A DNA stretch of 64,000 nt, taken from positions 1,289,785 to 1,353,784 of the forward strand of contig NZ_BMFU01000001.1 of assembly GCF_014639235.1 (NCBI RefSeq). Reading direction: 5' to 3'. The translations under genes were made by a program, and so were the position numbers. Below are positions 18,269-26,896 of this stretch, piece after piece. Within the stretch, counting starts at the first letter, position 1; each line of letters opens with the position of its first letter. The stretch comes from Paenibacillus silvae. GTDB taxonomy: Bacteria; Bacillota; Bacilli; Paenibacillales; Paenibacillaceae. The notes below the pieces were generated by a model, which was not told the DNA's origin, did no database searches, and saw only the letters and a list, made by a program, of their open reading frames with translations.

Positions 18269-18409
18269 CTTAATCTCTCCCCTTGACTGACTCTTTTATC
18301 CGGTTGTTGGACTGGCTCTAGAAGTCAGTATATGTAGGAAAGAGATTCTTTATTAACCTAAATCCGGGAAGCGGGTGAGCCAGGCGCATAGAAATTTATT
18401 TACGAAAAC

Positions 18410-18442
18410 AAAAAAACGCCCCTTCATTAAAGAATGAGCGCA
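18410..18442 (-). terminator. Terminator in the 18269-18587 gap
   Basis: Minus strand: CGC-TCATT-CTTT-AATGA-GGGGCG followed by TTTTTTT at 18410-18416. It would end transcription of the CxxC protein and PRC-barrel genes. The remaining 320-base gap, up to the yrrI start, shows no gene or convincing promoter. Confidence 0.7.
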
Positions 18443-18587
18443 TTTTGCAAAAATGTACAGCATATCATTATACATGTCCCGTATGAGCATATGTAACTGC
18501 ATCTATATCCATCTGCCGCCGAATTGCGACAGCTTTTATTGACATGTGTTGTCAAAAAACCGCATATAGAGGAAGTTATGCCGCGAT

Positions 18588-18797
18588 TTAAGAAGAAGCA
18601 TGGATGTGAGGGAAGTCTTGCGGCAGCTCTTCTCCAAAGAAAAGATCATCCAGGGAGCTTAACGTGCCGTCCTCTTCCACCTGATAAACCGACATTTTCT
18701 CACCGTTTACCGTTAATTCAATAAAGCATCCCCAGCAATAAAACTGATGGGAGCCAATTTTTCCGATATCTTTTGAACTACAATTTGGACATTTCAT
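18588..18797 (-). CDS. Small CxxC-pair protein, probable zinc ribbon
   Basis: 69 residues, beginning MKCPNCSSKDIG. Two CxxC motifs (CPNC and CWGC) 14 residues apart make a typical metal-binding knuckle pair; the rest is acidic (VEEDGTLSSLDDLFFGEEL). Function unknown. A small gene of this kind sits between the PRC-barrel gene yrrD and yrrI in Bacillus relatives, but I cannot confirm orthology. The ATG at 18797 has AGGTG seven bases upstream; an ATG two codons earlier is too close to it. It follows the PRC-barrel gene by 10 bases, so the two form one operon. Confidence 0.8.
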   Translation of the reverse strand: MKCPNCSSKDIGKIGSHQFYCWGCFIELTVNGEKMSVYQVEEDGTLSSLDDLFFGEELPQDFPHIHASS

Positions 18798-18807
18798 ATT
18801 CATTCAC

Positions 18808-19329
18808 CTATCCGTTAACAGAATGAATGGCATTTTCCAAGCGCTGCTCACTCAGCGGCGGCACCATAATGGCACTTTCTCCGATAGACATATCACTTGT
18901 ACATGGCAGCCATTTACGGCCCTCGATCAGATCGGACACAAAACCGTCCGTAATTTCAATCCCTATTATTGTATTTCCCAACTCCTGGTCAAAATAAACA
19001 TCAGAGACTCGTCCGAGCAGCAAACCTTCTTCGGTGAGCACGGACATCTCCTTCAGCTTCGAACGACCAAGGAGGTACGTGTACTTTATGTCGTCGGCCC
19101 CCGTCTTGCGGACGGCCTGTTGATTACGGATCATGACGGCATCTTCGCCATAGGCAACGATGTCTTCCCATCGCACCATTTTGACATGATTGGTAAACAG
19201 GCCTTTGTTTTCAAGTTCAATGCCTTCAATCTCCCAATCATCATTCACAATGAAATCCTGGATTTTACCGACCTGCTTCCCGTCCTCGACATCAAAAACG
19301 GCAAGTCCGATCATTTCCTGAAGCTTCAT
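18808..19329 (-). CDS. PRC-barrel domain protein (YrrD-like)
   Basis: 173 residues with two PRC-barrel repeats: MIGLAVFDVEDGKQVGKIQDFIV at residues 5-27 and MSVLTEEGLLLGRVSDVYFD near residue 95. The length and layout match B. subtilis YrrD. PRC barrels are small beta barrels found in RimM and photosynthetic reaction centres; YrrD has no established role. The frame extends to 19392, but ATG at 19329 has GAGGGGG seven bases upstream and is chosen. Confidence 0.88.
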   Translation of the reverse strand: MKLQEMIGLAVFDVEDGKQVGKIQDFIVNDDWEIEGIELENKGLFTNHVKMVRWEDIVAYGEDAVMIRNQQAVRKTGADDIKYTYLLGRSKLKEMSVLTEEGLLLGRVSDVYFDQELGNTIIGIEITDGFVSDLIEGRKWLPCTSDMSIGESAIMVPPLSEQRLENAIHSVNG

Positions 19330-19493
19330 CGCTGGGTCCCCCTCATCTTCTTCACATTGTATAGGCGCGGCGTTACTGCTAGGTATGCCCAAAGTTGATG
19401 AGTGGCAATCAGACGCCGATCATCACACCGCTTCTATGCAACCGATGAAAATGGAACTTCTCCCCTCCTTCTGTTCCAAGTATATAGAGCCCC

Positions 19494-20645
19494 TTAGGGT
19501 CTATTACGCAGGCGTTCGAGAATGGTTCCAATTTTTTCGGCGGTTATGATGATTTCTTTTGTAGTATTACCCAAACCCCAGCTAAATCGAATCGCAGACT
19601 GTAAAAATGCCTCCGGCAAATTCATCGCTTGCAGCACATGAGATACTTCCAGCGAGCCAGAAGTACAGGCCGAGCCGCTTGCCACGGCAATATCCTCCAT
19701 ATCCAGATTCATCAGCATCGTCTCGGTAGTTACCTCGGGGAAGCTGATATTGAGAATGTTGGGAAGAACGTGCTCTGCATGGCCGTTTACATGAAAATGT
19801 TCAGTTCCAACATGAAGCGCAAGCTGATCGAGCAACAGCGTTCTCAGTTCCAGATCATGCTGAAGATGCGCATCCGCTTCCTCCGTTATAATCTTGAGCG
19901 CTTCTGCAAATCCTGCGATACCTGCAATATTCTCCGTACCTGCACGACGTTTGCGTTCTTGCAATCCTCCGTGCGATCTTGCCTCCAGGGTAACCCCGCG
20001 TCTGACATACAAGGCACCGACACCTTGAGGCCCGTTAATTTTGTGTGCCGAGAAGCTCATCAGATCTACAGGCAAGTCTCGGCAGGAGATCGGCTGGCTG
20101 CCCAGTGCCTGAACCGCATCGGTATGAAACAAAACTCCATGCTCGCGTGCGATTTCCCCAACCTCACGAATGGGCTGAATGGTGCCAACTTCATTGTTAG
20201 CATACATCATTGTAATCAACACCGTGTCTGGACGAATCGCTTCCCGCAGCTCCTCCAGACTTATGCGGCCGTATTCATCTACACCCAGATAAGTCACATC
20301 GAACCCCTGGCGCTCCAGCTCCTTGCAGGAATGCAGCACGGCATGATGTTCAATCACGGTAGTAATTACATGTTTTCCTTGATCCGCTCGTGCAGCTACC
20401 GCACCGAAAATTGCCAGATTGTCACTCTCCGTGCCGCCACCTGTGAAAACAAGCTCGTCCGGATAGCAGCCCAAGGATGCCGCGATCACATCTCTCGCTC
20501 CACTGACAGTCCGTTTGGCTTCCCGTCCAAAAGCATGAATACTGGATGCATTACCATACTGCCCGGTCATAACCTTCATCATCGCTTCAGCGACTCGTGG
20601 ATGCATAGGGGTCGATGCGGCGTGATCCAAATAAATACGTTGCAT
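19494..20645 (-). CDS. yrvO: Cysteine desulfurase (IscS/YrvO-like)
   Basis: 383 residues, class V aminotransferase fold. YLDHAASTPMHPRV is the N-terminal signature, GGTESDN binds PLP phosphate, SFSAHKINGPQGVGALYVR contains the PLP lysine, and the catalytic cysteine lies in SGSACTSGS. In B. subtilis YrvO passes sulfur to MnmA for 2-thiouridine in tRNA; mnmA is 1.5 kb away here. The start is ATG at 20645 with GAGGTG six bases upstream. In B. subtilis cymR, yrvO and mnmA are adjacent and co-directional; here a coiled-coil gene lies between yrvO and cymR, and mnmA points the other way. Confidence 0.94.
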   Translation of the reverse strand: MQRIYLDHAASTPMHPRVAEAMMKVMTGQYGNASSIHAFGREAKRTVSGARDVIAASLGCYPDELVFTGGGTESDNLAIFGAVAARADQGKHVITTVIEHHAVLHSCKELERQGFDVTYLGVDEYGRISLEELREAIRPDTVLITMMYANNEVGTIQPIREVGEIAREHGVLFHTDAVQALGSQPISCRDLPVDLMSFSAHKINGPQGVGALYVRRGVTLEARSHGGLQERKRRAGTENIAGIAGFAEALKIITEEADAHLQHDLELRTLLLDQLALHVGTEHFHVNGHAEHVLPNILNISFPEVTTETMLMNLDMEDIAVASGSACTSGSLEVSHVLQAMNLPEAFLQSAIRFSWGLGNTTKEIIITAEKIGTILERLRNRP

Positions 20646-20792
20646 TGCTGTCACCTCACTGGTTGTTAAAGTTCATTATGTCATTGCATTTCTTTGTCTG
20701 GTATAACAAGTCCGATTGACAAATTAATCAAATGTGAACCTGTCGCATCATCGTGTATAATGTAAAATATAACTTTGAAAGGAGAGATTAGC

Positions 20793-21188
20793 ATGAGTGA
20801 TGCGATCCTTAATCAAATTCTGAATCAGCTGCAGCAGATGGACAAACGTTTTGATCAGGTCGACAAGCAGTTCGATAAGTTTGATAAACGTTTGGATCAT
20901 ATGGAGCAACGGCTCGACAAAATGGATCAACGACTTGACAATATGGATGAACGACTTGATTCGTTTGATCAAAGGCTTAGTACCATCGAAGAGCACACCA
21001 AGAACATCCCATTACTTCAGCAAGCTGTTCTGGAAACGCTCGATATCACCAAACGCCTGGAGACTTCTCAAATGACGTTTGAACGTAAAGTAACCTCCGA
21101 ATTAAACACCCACCAGCACAGTATAGATATACTAAACCGCCGTCAGTTGCGTATGGAAGCAGATATTGAGGCATTGAAAAGCCGTTAG
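20793..21188 (+). CDS. Heptad-repeat coiled-coil protein of unknown function
   Basis: 131 residues. After MSDAILNQILNQLQQ come about eight consecutive seven-residue units of the form (M/V/F)(D/E)x(R/Q)(F/L)Dx, for example MDKRFDQ, FDKRLDH, MDERLDS. This places hydrophobics at positions a and e of every heptad with charged residues between. The C-terminal half is also helical (MTFERKVTSELNTHQHSIDILNRRQL). There is no signal peptide or membrane helix. It should form a long parallel or trimeric coiled coil. No function is recognised; similar coils occur in phage tail and holin-associated proteins, but nothing nearby is phage-like. The ATG at 20793 has AAAGGAGAG six bases upstream; a TATAAT lies at 20756-20761 with only a weak -35. 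Confidence 0.8.
   Translation: MSDAILNQILNQLQQMDKRFDQVDKQFDKFDKRLDHMEQRLDKMDQRLDNMDERLDSFDQRLSTIEEHTKNIPLLQQAVLETLDITKRLETSQMTFERKVTSELNTHQHSIDILNRRQLRMEADIEALKSR
20838..20984 (+). repeat. 21-bp tandem repeats encoding the heptads
   Basis: About seven 21-bp units with the pattern (A/T)TGGAT-x-AACG-x-CT-x-GA-x inside the coiled-coil gene. Unit-to-unit DNA similarity suggests growth by slippage or unequal recombination, so unit number may vary between strains. Confidence 0.75.
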
Positions 21189-21370
21189 ACAAATGCACAG
21201 CCTGGCACTCTAACATTGATCAAGTTGCATGTGATCTGGCGGCTTTTCCTTGTTTCATTTAATGCTGATGTACATATAATATTTCATCCAAGATTCACAT
21301 AAAGATTCAATTAACAAGGCTGATACCACACCAGAGCAATCACGGAATACTTTAATCTCTGTTGGCACGG

Positions 21371-21400
21371 CTAAAGCCCCCATGTTGTTGGGGGCTTTAG
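21371..21400. terminator. Perfect 12-bp hairpin between convergent genes
   Basis: CTAAAGCCCCCA (21371-21382) pairs with TGGGGGCTTTAG (21389-21400) around a 6-base loop. It lies between the coiled-coil gene and cymR (stop 21434), which face each other. There is no long T run on either side, so strength is uncertain; it may end either transcript or a short RNA. Confidence 0.65.
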
Positions 21401-21433
21401 TGTGTCGTCTGGATGATCAACTCATATCGCGGT

Positions 21434-21853
21434 CTAGATGTAGAACATGTAGCTATCTTTTTTATCCTGATCCTCGAAGCTGATTAAATCTTTCAACGTT
21501 GTTGAATCAAGCACATCTGCAATGCTGTCACGAATGCGAAGCCAAAGATCACGCTTTGCCGGGTCATCTTCTTCTGTAAAGTCTACCGGAGAGATTGGTC
21601 CTTCAAGTACACGAATAACATCTCCCGCAGTTACTGTTGCAGCATCACCTGCCAAAATATAACCGCCGTATGCGCCGCGGATGCTCTTGACCAATCCGGC
21701 ATTGCGCAATGGTGCGATCAATTGCTCCAGATAATGCTCCGAGAGCTGGTTGCGCTCGGCAATGCTTTTAAGTGATGTAGGGCCTTCGCCAGTTCTGGCA
21801 GCCAGCTCCATCATAATTGTGAGGCCGTAACGGCCTTTTGTCGATATTTTCAA
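21434..21853 (-). CDS. cymR: Rrf2 family cysteine-metabolism repressor CymR
   Basis: 139 residues. MKISTKGRYGLTIMMELA and the winged-helix segment SLKSIAERNQLSEHYLEQL match B. subtilis CymR closely, as do AGLVKSIRGAYGGY, RVLEGPISPV and the C-terminus SYMFYI. CymR with CysK represses sulfur uptake and cysteine synthesis genes. The protein has no cysteine at all, so unlike IscR it cannot hold an Fe-S cluster, as expected for CymR. The start is TTG at 21853, six bases after GAGGTG; the ATG-type frame upstream covers the ribosome site. It adjoins mnmA divergently. Confidence 0.95.
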   Translation of the reverse strand: MKISTKGRYGLTIMMELAARTGEGPTSLKSIAERNQLSEHYLEQLIAPLRNAGLVKSIRGAYGGYILAGDAATVTAGDVIRVLEGPISPVDFTEEDDPAKRDLWLRIRDSIADVLDSTTLKDLISFEDQDKKDSYMFYI

Positions 21854-22136
21854 AGGAGTCACCTCTTTCAATTTTCAGAAAAATCATCTAACCCATAAGT
21901 CCGCCTGGCAGGAACACAGGAAACAGGTCCTTCTGTTCTAATTCACCGTATTCCGATCATAACCCTCAAGTAATGTTAACATAATTGCATGCGTTATGGA
22001 AAAGAAAGATTGACGATTTTACAAAATGTGCGCCTGGAGTGGACACTATCCAAAATTGGCCGGGTGTATCGTAAGTTGAGCCGGGTTATGCTAGAATAGA
22101 AACGAAACACATTTATATATAGAAATGGTGATAACG

Positions 22137-23261
22137 ATGTCCAAAGCAAATGAAAATACACGGGTCGTCGTTGGCATGTCCGGAGGTGTAGATTCATCTG
22201 TAACCGCATTGCTTCTCAAAGAGCAGGGTTACGATGTCATCGGCATTTTCATGAAAAACTGGGATGATACGGACGAGTTCGGCCACTGTACCGCTGAAGA
22301 GGATTCAGAGGACGTGCGCCGGGTCTGCGAGCAGATCGGCATTCCATATTACACTGTCAACTTCGAGAAAGAATACTTTGATAAAGTATTTACCTATTTC
22401 CTTGATGAATATAAGTCAGGTCGTACGCCGAATCCGGATGTCATGTGTAATCGTGAGATCAAGTTCGGTGAATTTCTGAACAAAGCGCTGGATCTCGGTG
22501 CAGATTATGTAGCTACAGGCCACTATGCACGCCTCATTGAAGAGGATGGCGCTTTCAAGCTGCTGCGTGGTGTTGACAACAACAAGGATCAGACCTACTT
22601 CCTGAACGCTCTTAATCAAAAGCAGCTATCCAAAGCCATGTTCCCGATTGGTCACCTGCCTAAACCGGAAGTACGCAAAATTGCTGAAGCTGCCGGTCTG
22701 TACACAGCCAAGAAAAAAGACAGCACGGGTGTATGCTTCATCGGCGAACGCAATTTCAAGGAGTTTCTAAGTAACTATCTGCCAGCCAAAGGCGGAGACA
22801 TGGTTGATATCGTAACTGGTGAAGTTAAAGGGCGTCACGACGGTCTGATGTACTACACCCTTGGTCAACGTCAAGGACTTGGCATTGGCGGTTCCGGCAA
22901 CGGCGAGCCTTGGTTTGTCGCAGACAAGGACCTGGAGAAAAATCAACTGCTCGTGGTGCAAGGTGATGCTCATGCCAGCTTATACTCCACCGGCTTGACA
23001 GCAACAGGCGTTAACTGGATCGCAGGTGCTGAGCACACACCAAACGTTCCATTCCGCTGCACAGCCAAATTCCGTTATCGTCAGCCAGACCAAGGCGTGA
23101 CATTGACTTGGCAGGAGGACGGCAGTGTGGATGTGCAGTTTGATCAGCAGCAAAAAGCGATCACACCAGGACAAGCTGTTGTTTTCTATGACGGCGAAGT
23201 GTGTCTCGGCGGCGGTACCATTGATCAGGTGCAGAAAGTACCCGTTCTGGCCATGCAATAA
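22137..23261 (+). CDS. mnmA: tRNA-specific 2-thiouridylase MnmA
   Basis: About 374 residues. VVVGMSGGVDSSV is the PP-loop that binds ATP. The first catalytic cysteine is in NPDVMCNREIKF and the second in STGVCFIGERNF, with ARG-type signature ATGHYARL between. The enzyme thiolates U34 of Glu, Gln and Lys tRNAs, using sulfur from the cysteine desulfurase encoded nearby at 19494. Two ATGs are possible: 22125 and 22137. GGTGAT precedes the second by four bases, and B. subtilis MnmA has a similarly short N-terminus, so I prefer 22137; the difference is four residues. A terminator follows at 23338-23382. Confidence 0.96.
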   Translation: MSKANENTRVVVGMSGGVDSSVTALLLKEQGYDVIGIFMKNWDDTDEFGHCTAEEDSEDVRRVCEQIGIPYYTVNFEKEYFDKVFTYFLDEYKSGRTPNPDVMCNREIKFGEFLNKALDLGADYVATGHYARLIEEDGAFKLLRGVDNNKDQTYFLNALNQKQLSKAMFPIGHLPKPEVRKIAEAAGLYTAKKKDSTGVCFIGERNFKEFLSNYLPAKGGDMVDIVTGEVKGRHDGLMYYTLGQRQGLGIGGSGNGEPWFVADKDLEKNQLLVVQGDAHASLYSTGLTATGVNWIAGAEHTPNVPFRCTAKFRYRQPDQGVTLTWQEDGSVDVQFDQQQKAITPGQAVVFYDGEVCLGGGTIDQVQKVPVLAMQ

Positions 23262-23337
23262 CATGCCGGACATACTATGACGGATTGACTGTTATCATTA
23301 TGCACAGCATGAGCGAGTCAATCCCATGTAATCCTAC

Positions 23338-23382
23338 AAAAAAAGCCGTCTTTCATGTAATACCATGAAGGATGGCTTTTTT
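23338..23382. terminator. Bidirectional terminator between mnmA and the fluoride channel genes
   Basis: GCCGTCTTTCATG (23345-23357) pairs with CATGAAGGATGGC (23364-23376) with two mismatches, flanked by A7 and T6. It serves mnmA on the plus strand and the converging channel genes on the minus strand. Confidence 0.85.
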
Positions 23383-23417
23383 CCTGCTTTTTTTGCAAAA
23401 AAATTAAAATGTACTCT

Positions 23418-23777
23418 TTATGCAGTGAGCGAGACACCTGCCAGACAACCTGATACACCCAGCACAACAGAGCTTGCCACATACAGCAACGCTTTACCGT
23501 ATCGTTCCCGTCCCATCAGCGTTAAGGTTTCATAACCAAAGGTAGAGAAGGTGGTGTATGCTCCGCAGAAGCCCGTGCCCCATACAACCCACATTTCATC
23601 AGGTAACCTCCCTGCTTGATGACTGCCATATAACAGACCCAGAAGCAGAGAACCACTAACGTTGATCAGCCAGGTTCCCCAAGGGAATGCGGTTCCGAGT
23701 TTACCTGAAATCACCTTGCCCAGGCTGTAACGAAGCAGCGCTCCCAGCACCCCGGCCAGTCCAATCCATATGATCAT
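23418..23777 (-). CDS. crcB2: Fluoride ion channel CrcB/FluC, second subunit gene
   Basis: 119 residues and four membrane helices. GLAGVLGALLRYSLG is the N-terminal motif, WLINVSGSLLLGL carries the channel Asn, and TTFSTFGYETL is the Phe-box signature. FluC dimers export fluoride. Its ATG overlaps the stop of the upstream homologue by four bases (ATGA), so the two are translationally coupled. Paired FluC genes in Bacillota can form heterodimers. No fluoride riboswitch was recognised upstream of the pair. Confidence 0.93.
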   Translation of the reverse strand: MIIWIGLAGVLGALLRYSLGKVISGKLGTAFPWGTWLINVSGSLLLGLLYGSHQAGRLPDEMWVVWGTGFCGAYTTFSTFGYETLTLMGRERYGKALLYVASSVVLGVSGCLAGVSLTA

Positions 23778-24175
23778 CGGATATTCCCCTCTTGTTTGGA
23801 AGATGCAAGCATATGATTTCCCAGCTTGATGCCAAGGGTGCAGAGCAGAAGTCCCGCCGCAATGCTAAGAAAAAGATAAGCCGTAGCTTTAATCCATTCT
23901 CCACCCTCGGATAACCGAACGATATCCAGTGTAAATGTGGAGAACGTAGTGAGCGCTCCAGTAAATCCTGTGCCGATGGCCAGGCGAAGCTTCGGTGTGA
24001 TTTTTTCAGGTATAGCGATGGTAAAAAACCACCCCAGGAACAGACAGCCTGCCACATTAATGAGCAGCACTGCCCATGGAAAACCCGTATTGGCAGCAGG
24101 TATCGCAAGTTGAATGGCATATCTCGTCAATGTGCCTATAAAGCCGCCTGCCCCGATATATGCTAACTCTCTCAT
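23774..24175 (-). CDS. crcB1: Fluoride ion channel CrcB/FluC, first subunit gene
   Basis: 133 residues and four membrane helices. GAGGFIGTLTRYAIQ, LLINVAGCLFLGWFF and the GALTTFSTFTLDIV Phe-box are the family motifs. It forms the fluoride efflux pair with the next gene, which starts four bases before its stop. The C-terminus is longer and more polar (GIKLGNHMLASSKQEGNIR). The 139 bases up to rarA hold no clear regulatory RNA: I looked for the conserved fluoride-riboswitch pattern and did not see it. Confidence 0.93.
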   Translation of the reverse strand: MRELAYIGAGGFIGTLTRYAIQLAIPAANTGFPWAVLLINVAGCLFLGWFFTIAIPEKITPKLRLAIGTGFTGALTTFSTFTLDIVRLSEGGEWIKATAYLFLSIAAGLLLCTLGIKLGNHMLASSKQEGNIR

Positions 24176-24314
24176 CTGTGTACATCTCCCGGATCAAGCT
24201 TTGGAATCAATCGTTGGTTAACCTCTAATAATCGAAATAGCTACCGGACCGAATTTGCCTGATTGAACTTACATGATCCAGATTGGCAATTTTAGCTTGA
24301 AACTGCAAGCGAGA

Positions 24315-25622
24315 TTATAACTCTCTGCGCCGCTGCTGATTCAGCCTGATCTTCGACTCATTCCCCTGCTCTGTCGCTTCATAAAATACTCGGCGAGATA
24401 GCTGCTTTGGCAAATACTCCTGCTTCACATAATGACCCGGATAGTTATGCGGATATTGATATCCCTCATGCCCCAGCTTGGTGGCTCCCGAATAATGTGT
24501 ATCTCTCAGATGCAAGGGCACTTCAGCCGATTTCACCTCATCAATCGCACTCATCGCTTTGGATATCGCAGTGTACACCGCATTGGACTTCGGACTTTCA
24601 ACTGCAAACAGAATCGCTTGCGCAATATTCAGCTTGGCCTCAGGCCAGCCGTTATTACGGTAAGCATCCAGTGCACCAATCGCCTGTGTCATCGCCTGCG
24701 GATTGGCCAGTCCAATGTCCTCACTGCTCGCGGCAATCAGGCGGCGAATAAACGTCATCGGGTCCATACCCAGCCTCTCCACCGCATACAGAAACCAGAA
24801 CAGTGCTGCATCGCTCGAACCGCGAATGCTTTTGTGAAAAGCAGACAGCACGTCATACTGTGTAGACTCATCTGCCTTGACAATGGGACGGCGAATGGAC
24901 TCTTCCGCAACCGCAAGGGTAATGTGAACCGTTCCGTCCGGCTCAGGCGGTGTAGTGAGCGCAGCCAGCTCCAGTGCGTTCAAGGCACGGCGAATATCGC
25001 CGTTGGCCATCGTTGCAATGTGCTCCAGCGCTTCATCGTCAGCTCGCAGCTCCATAAAGCCAAGCCCCTTATCCGCATTACTTAATGCTCTGCGCATCGC
25101 CACCATAGAGTGCTCCTTGGTCAGCGATTCCAGCTGAAACAGAGTGGAACGACTCATCAAGGCTCCGTTTACATAATGAAAAGGATTCTCCGTCGTTGCG
25201 CCGATAAAAATAATCGTGCCCTTCTCCACTGCTGGCAGGAGCGCGTCTTGACGTGAACTGTTGAAGCGATGCACCTCGTCAAGAAATAGTATTGTCTTGC
25301 TTCCGTACAGCTGTTTGTTGGTCTGCGCCTGCTCAATCACTTCGCGTACATCCTTGACCGAAGCATCCACGGCATTCAACCGAACGAATTGTCCCTGCGT
25401 GTGCTGAGAGATAATGTGGGCAAGGGTGGTTTTGCCGCAGCCTGGCGGACCATACAGCAGAATGGATGAAATCTGATCGGCCTCAATGGCTCGGCGCAGC
25501 AGTTTGCCAGGGCCAATAATATGCTCCTGACCAATATATTCATCCAAATGCTCAGGCCGCATACGATCGGCTAACAGTCTCGACTGCGGCTGTGTATCCT
25601 GTTGAAACGAAAATAAATCCAT
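24315..25622 (-). CDS. rarA: Replication-associated recombination protein RarA (MgsA, YrvN)
   Basis: 435 residues, AAA+ clamp-loader-like ATPase. Walker A is LLYGPPGCGKTTLA, Walker B is TILFLDEVHRFN, sensor 1 is FIGATTENPFHYVN, and the C-terminal tetramerisation region includes DDIGLANPQAM-like SSEDIGLANPQAMTQ and the HNYPGHYVKQEYLP tail. RarA acts at stalled replication forks and binds SSB. The ATG at 25622 has AAGGAA about 10 bases upstream. In B. subtilis it neighbours cymR as here. Repeat copy B occupies most of its upstream gap. Confidence 0.96.
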   Translation of the reverse strand: MDLFSFQQDTQPQSRLLADRMRPEHLDEYIGQEHIIGPGKLLRRAIEADQISSILLYGPPGCGKTTLAHIISQHTQGQFVRLNAVDASVKDVREVIEQAQTNKQLYGSKTILFLDEVHRFNSSRQDALLPAVEKGTIIFIGATTENPFHYVNGALMSRSTLFQLESLTKEHSMVAMRRALSNADKGLGFMELRADDEALEHIATMANGDIRRALNALELAALTTPPEPDGTVHITLAVAEESIRRPIVKADESTQYDVLSAFHKSIRGSSDAALFWFLYAVERLGMDPMTFIRRLIAASSEDIGLANPQAMTQAIGALDAYRNNGWPEAKLNIAQAILFAVESPKSNAVYTAISKAMSAIDEVKSAEVPLHLRDTHYSGATKLGHEGYQYPHNYPGHYVKQEYLPKQLSRRVFYEATEQGNESKIRLNQQRRREL

Positions 25623-25670
25623 GTATAGTTCACTTCCTTAACGGATTGCCAATTTTAATGCTGCATCTAT

Positions 25671-25897
25671 ATAAGTTGAACTATTCATTTACACGTGAAC
25701 GGAGAGGACAGAAAAAACCTGAAAAAGCGGAGCTAAAAGCTTTCTGCAAGAAAGCTACATCGTAAGCATAAGCTTCGCCTTTATCACCGGATTTTCCCCT
25801 TTGTAAAAGGGAATCGGAAAAATCTGGGGATAACCGCTACTCTCCAGGTTGTTCTGTCATCGAAGTGGATTGTGTAAACATTTTTAGTTCAACTTAT
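25671..25897 (-). repeat. Foldback intergenic repeat, copy B (complete, both ends)
   Basis: 227 bases bounded by inverted ends: ATAAGTTGAACTA...ATTTACAC at 25671-25694 and its near-complement ending GTTCAACTTAT at 25887-25897. Inside, GACAGAAAAAACCT (25708-25721) is again complementary to AGGTTGTTCTGTC (25846-25858), so the inverted pairing continues inwards. Relative to copy A it carries an extra segment of about 40 bases (near 25733-25775) with its own hairpin AGCTTTC/GAAAGCT. It fills the gap between rarA and the LysR gene, and its edge contributes the LysR stop codon. It encodes no protein. Confidence 0.9.
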
Positions 25898-26787
25898 TTA
25901 TTATCGACCAATGAATCTCCACTCACTATCATATCACATCTCTGAGGCAGCATGGCTATAAACGCTCCAAGCGCGCTGCTGACAAACGCATCCTTGCGTG
26001 TAATAAAACGTGTCATCATGCGATTCATTCCTTCAGGAAGAGCATGCTTGCGCAGCGTGCCATTTTGAAGATGTTGGTGGATAACAATTTCGGGCAGCAA
26101 GGAGATCCCCATGCCTGAAGCTACGCCGCTTATAATGGCCTCCAGTGTCCCGAATTCCATAATGACAGGGCGGTGAACACCGCTCAGAAGCATCCAGTCC
26201 TCCAGAATTTTACGGTAAGAGCAGCCCATACTGTACACCAATATCGGCTTCCGTATCAGCTCCTCCTCGGGCAAAGGACGTGAAGAAACAACATACAGCT
26301 CCTCATCAAATACATCCACAGATTTAATATCAGGATGGTCACAGGAGCAGCCGATAAAAGCTCCTTCCAATTCATATCCGATCACCTGATCAATCAGCAT
26401 CTGGGAATGACCCGTCGCCAGTGCCAGTGAAACGTCAGGGTACTGGCTATAATATTGTGCCAGCAGACGCGGCAACCTTACCGCAGCAGCTGTCTGGATA
26501 GAACCGATCTGCAAAGGACCAGAAGGTGTATTGGTAGCCTGAAGGGCTCTGGAAGCATCATTTAGAAGCCCGATAATTTTATCCGCATAGGTGAGCAGTG
26601 TCTCGCCTGCTGGTGACAAGGTCATTCCACGATTGTGGCGGATGAACAATGGCGTGCCTACCTCAGACTCCAGATGCCGGATGCGCGCCGTAACGTTGGA
26701 TTGCACATACCCCATCTTGGCAGCAGCCCGGGTCAGATTACCTTCTTGTGCCACACATTGAAATATTCGCAGGTCTCCGCTCTCCAT
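25894..26787 (-). CDS. LysR family transcriptional regulator
   Basis: 297 residues. The winged-helix N-terminus (LRIFQCVAQEGNLTRAAAKM, then VQSNVTARIRHLESEVG and LFIRHNRGMTLSPAGE) is classic LysR; the rest is a periplasmic-binding-protein-like effector domain. The target and inducer are unknown, but it is divergent from an SDR-EamA pair with a palindrome in between, so those are the likely regulated genes. The ATG at 26787 has GGAGGG seven bases upstream. The last codons read into repeat copy B, whose terminal TAA supplies the stop, so the natural C-terminus may have been altered. Confidence 0.92.
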   Translation of the reverse strand: MESGDLRIFQCVAQEGNLTRAAAKMGYVQSNVTARIRHLESEVGTPLFIRHNRGMTLSPAGETLLTYADKIIGLLNDASRALQATNTPSGPLQIGSIQTAAAVRLPRLLAQYYSQYPDVSLALATGHSQMLIDQVIGYELEGAFIGCSCDHPDIKSVDVFDEELYVVSSRPLPEEELIRKPILVYSMGCSYRKILEDWMLLSGVHRPVIMEFGTLEAIISGVASGMGISLLPEIVIHQHLQNGTLRKHALPEGMNRMMTRFITRKDAFVSSALGAFIAMLPQRCDMIVSGDSLVDNK

Positions 26788-26807
26788 CCATCATCCCTCC
26801 ACTCTGA

Positions 26808-26824
26808 CATCATTCAAAATGATG
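26808..26824. promoter_or_regulatory. Palindrome, candidate LysR operator
   Basis: CATCATT-CAA-AATGATG is a perfect 7-bp inverted repeat in the 109-base gap between the LysR gene and the SDR gene. It contains the T-N11-A form of LysR boxes. A TATACT follows at 26845-26850 as a possible -10 for the SDR gene, without a good -35. Binding is inferred. Confidence 0.6.
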
Positions 26825-26896
26825 TCCAGTTCATTAGTAATCATTATACTCCATACACAAAGCACACTACAATGAATTCAGAAAGGAGTGTTCAAC

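Noticed and set aside
24176..24314. Possible fluoride riboswitch upstream of the crcB pair
   Set aside because: The conserved core pattern and pseudoknot bases are not recognisable on the minus strand.
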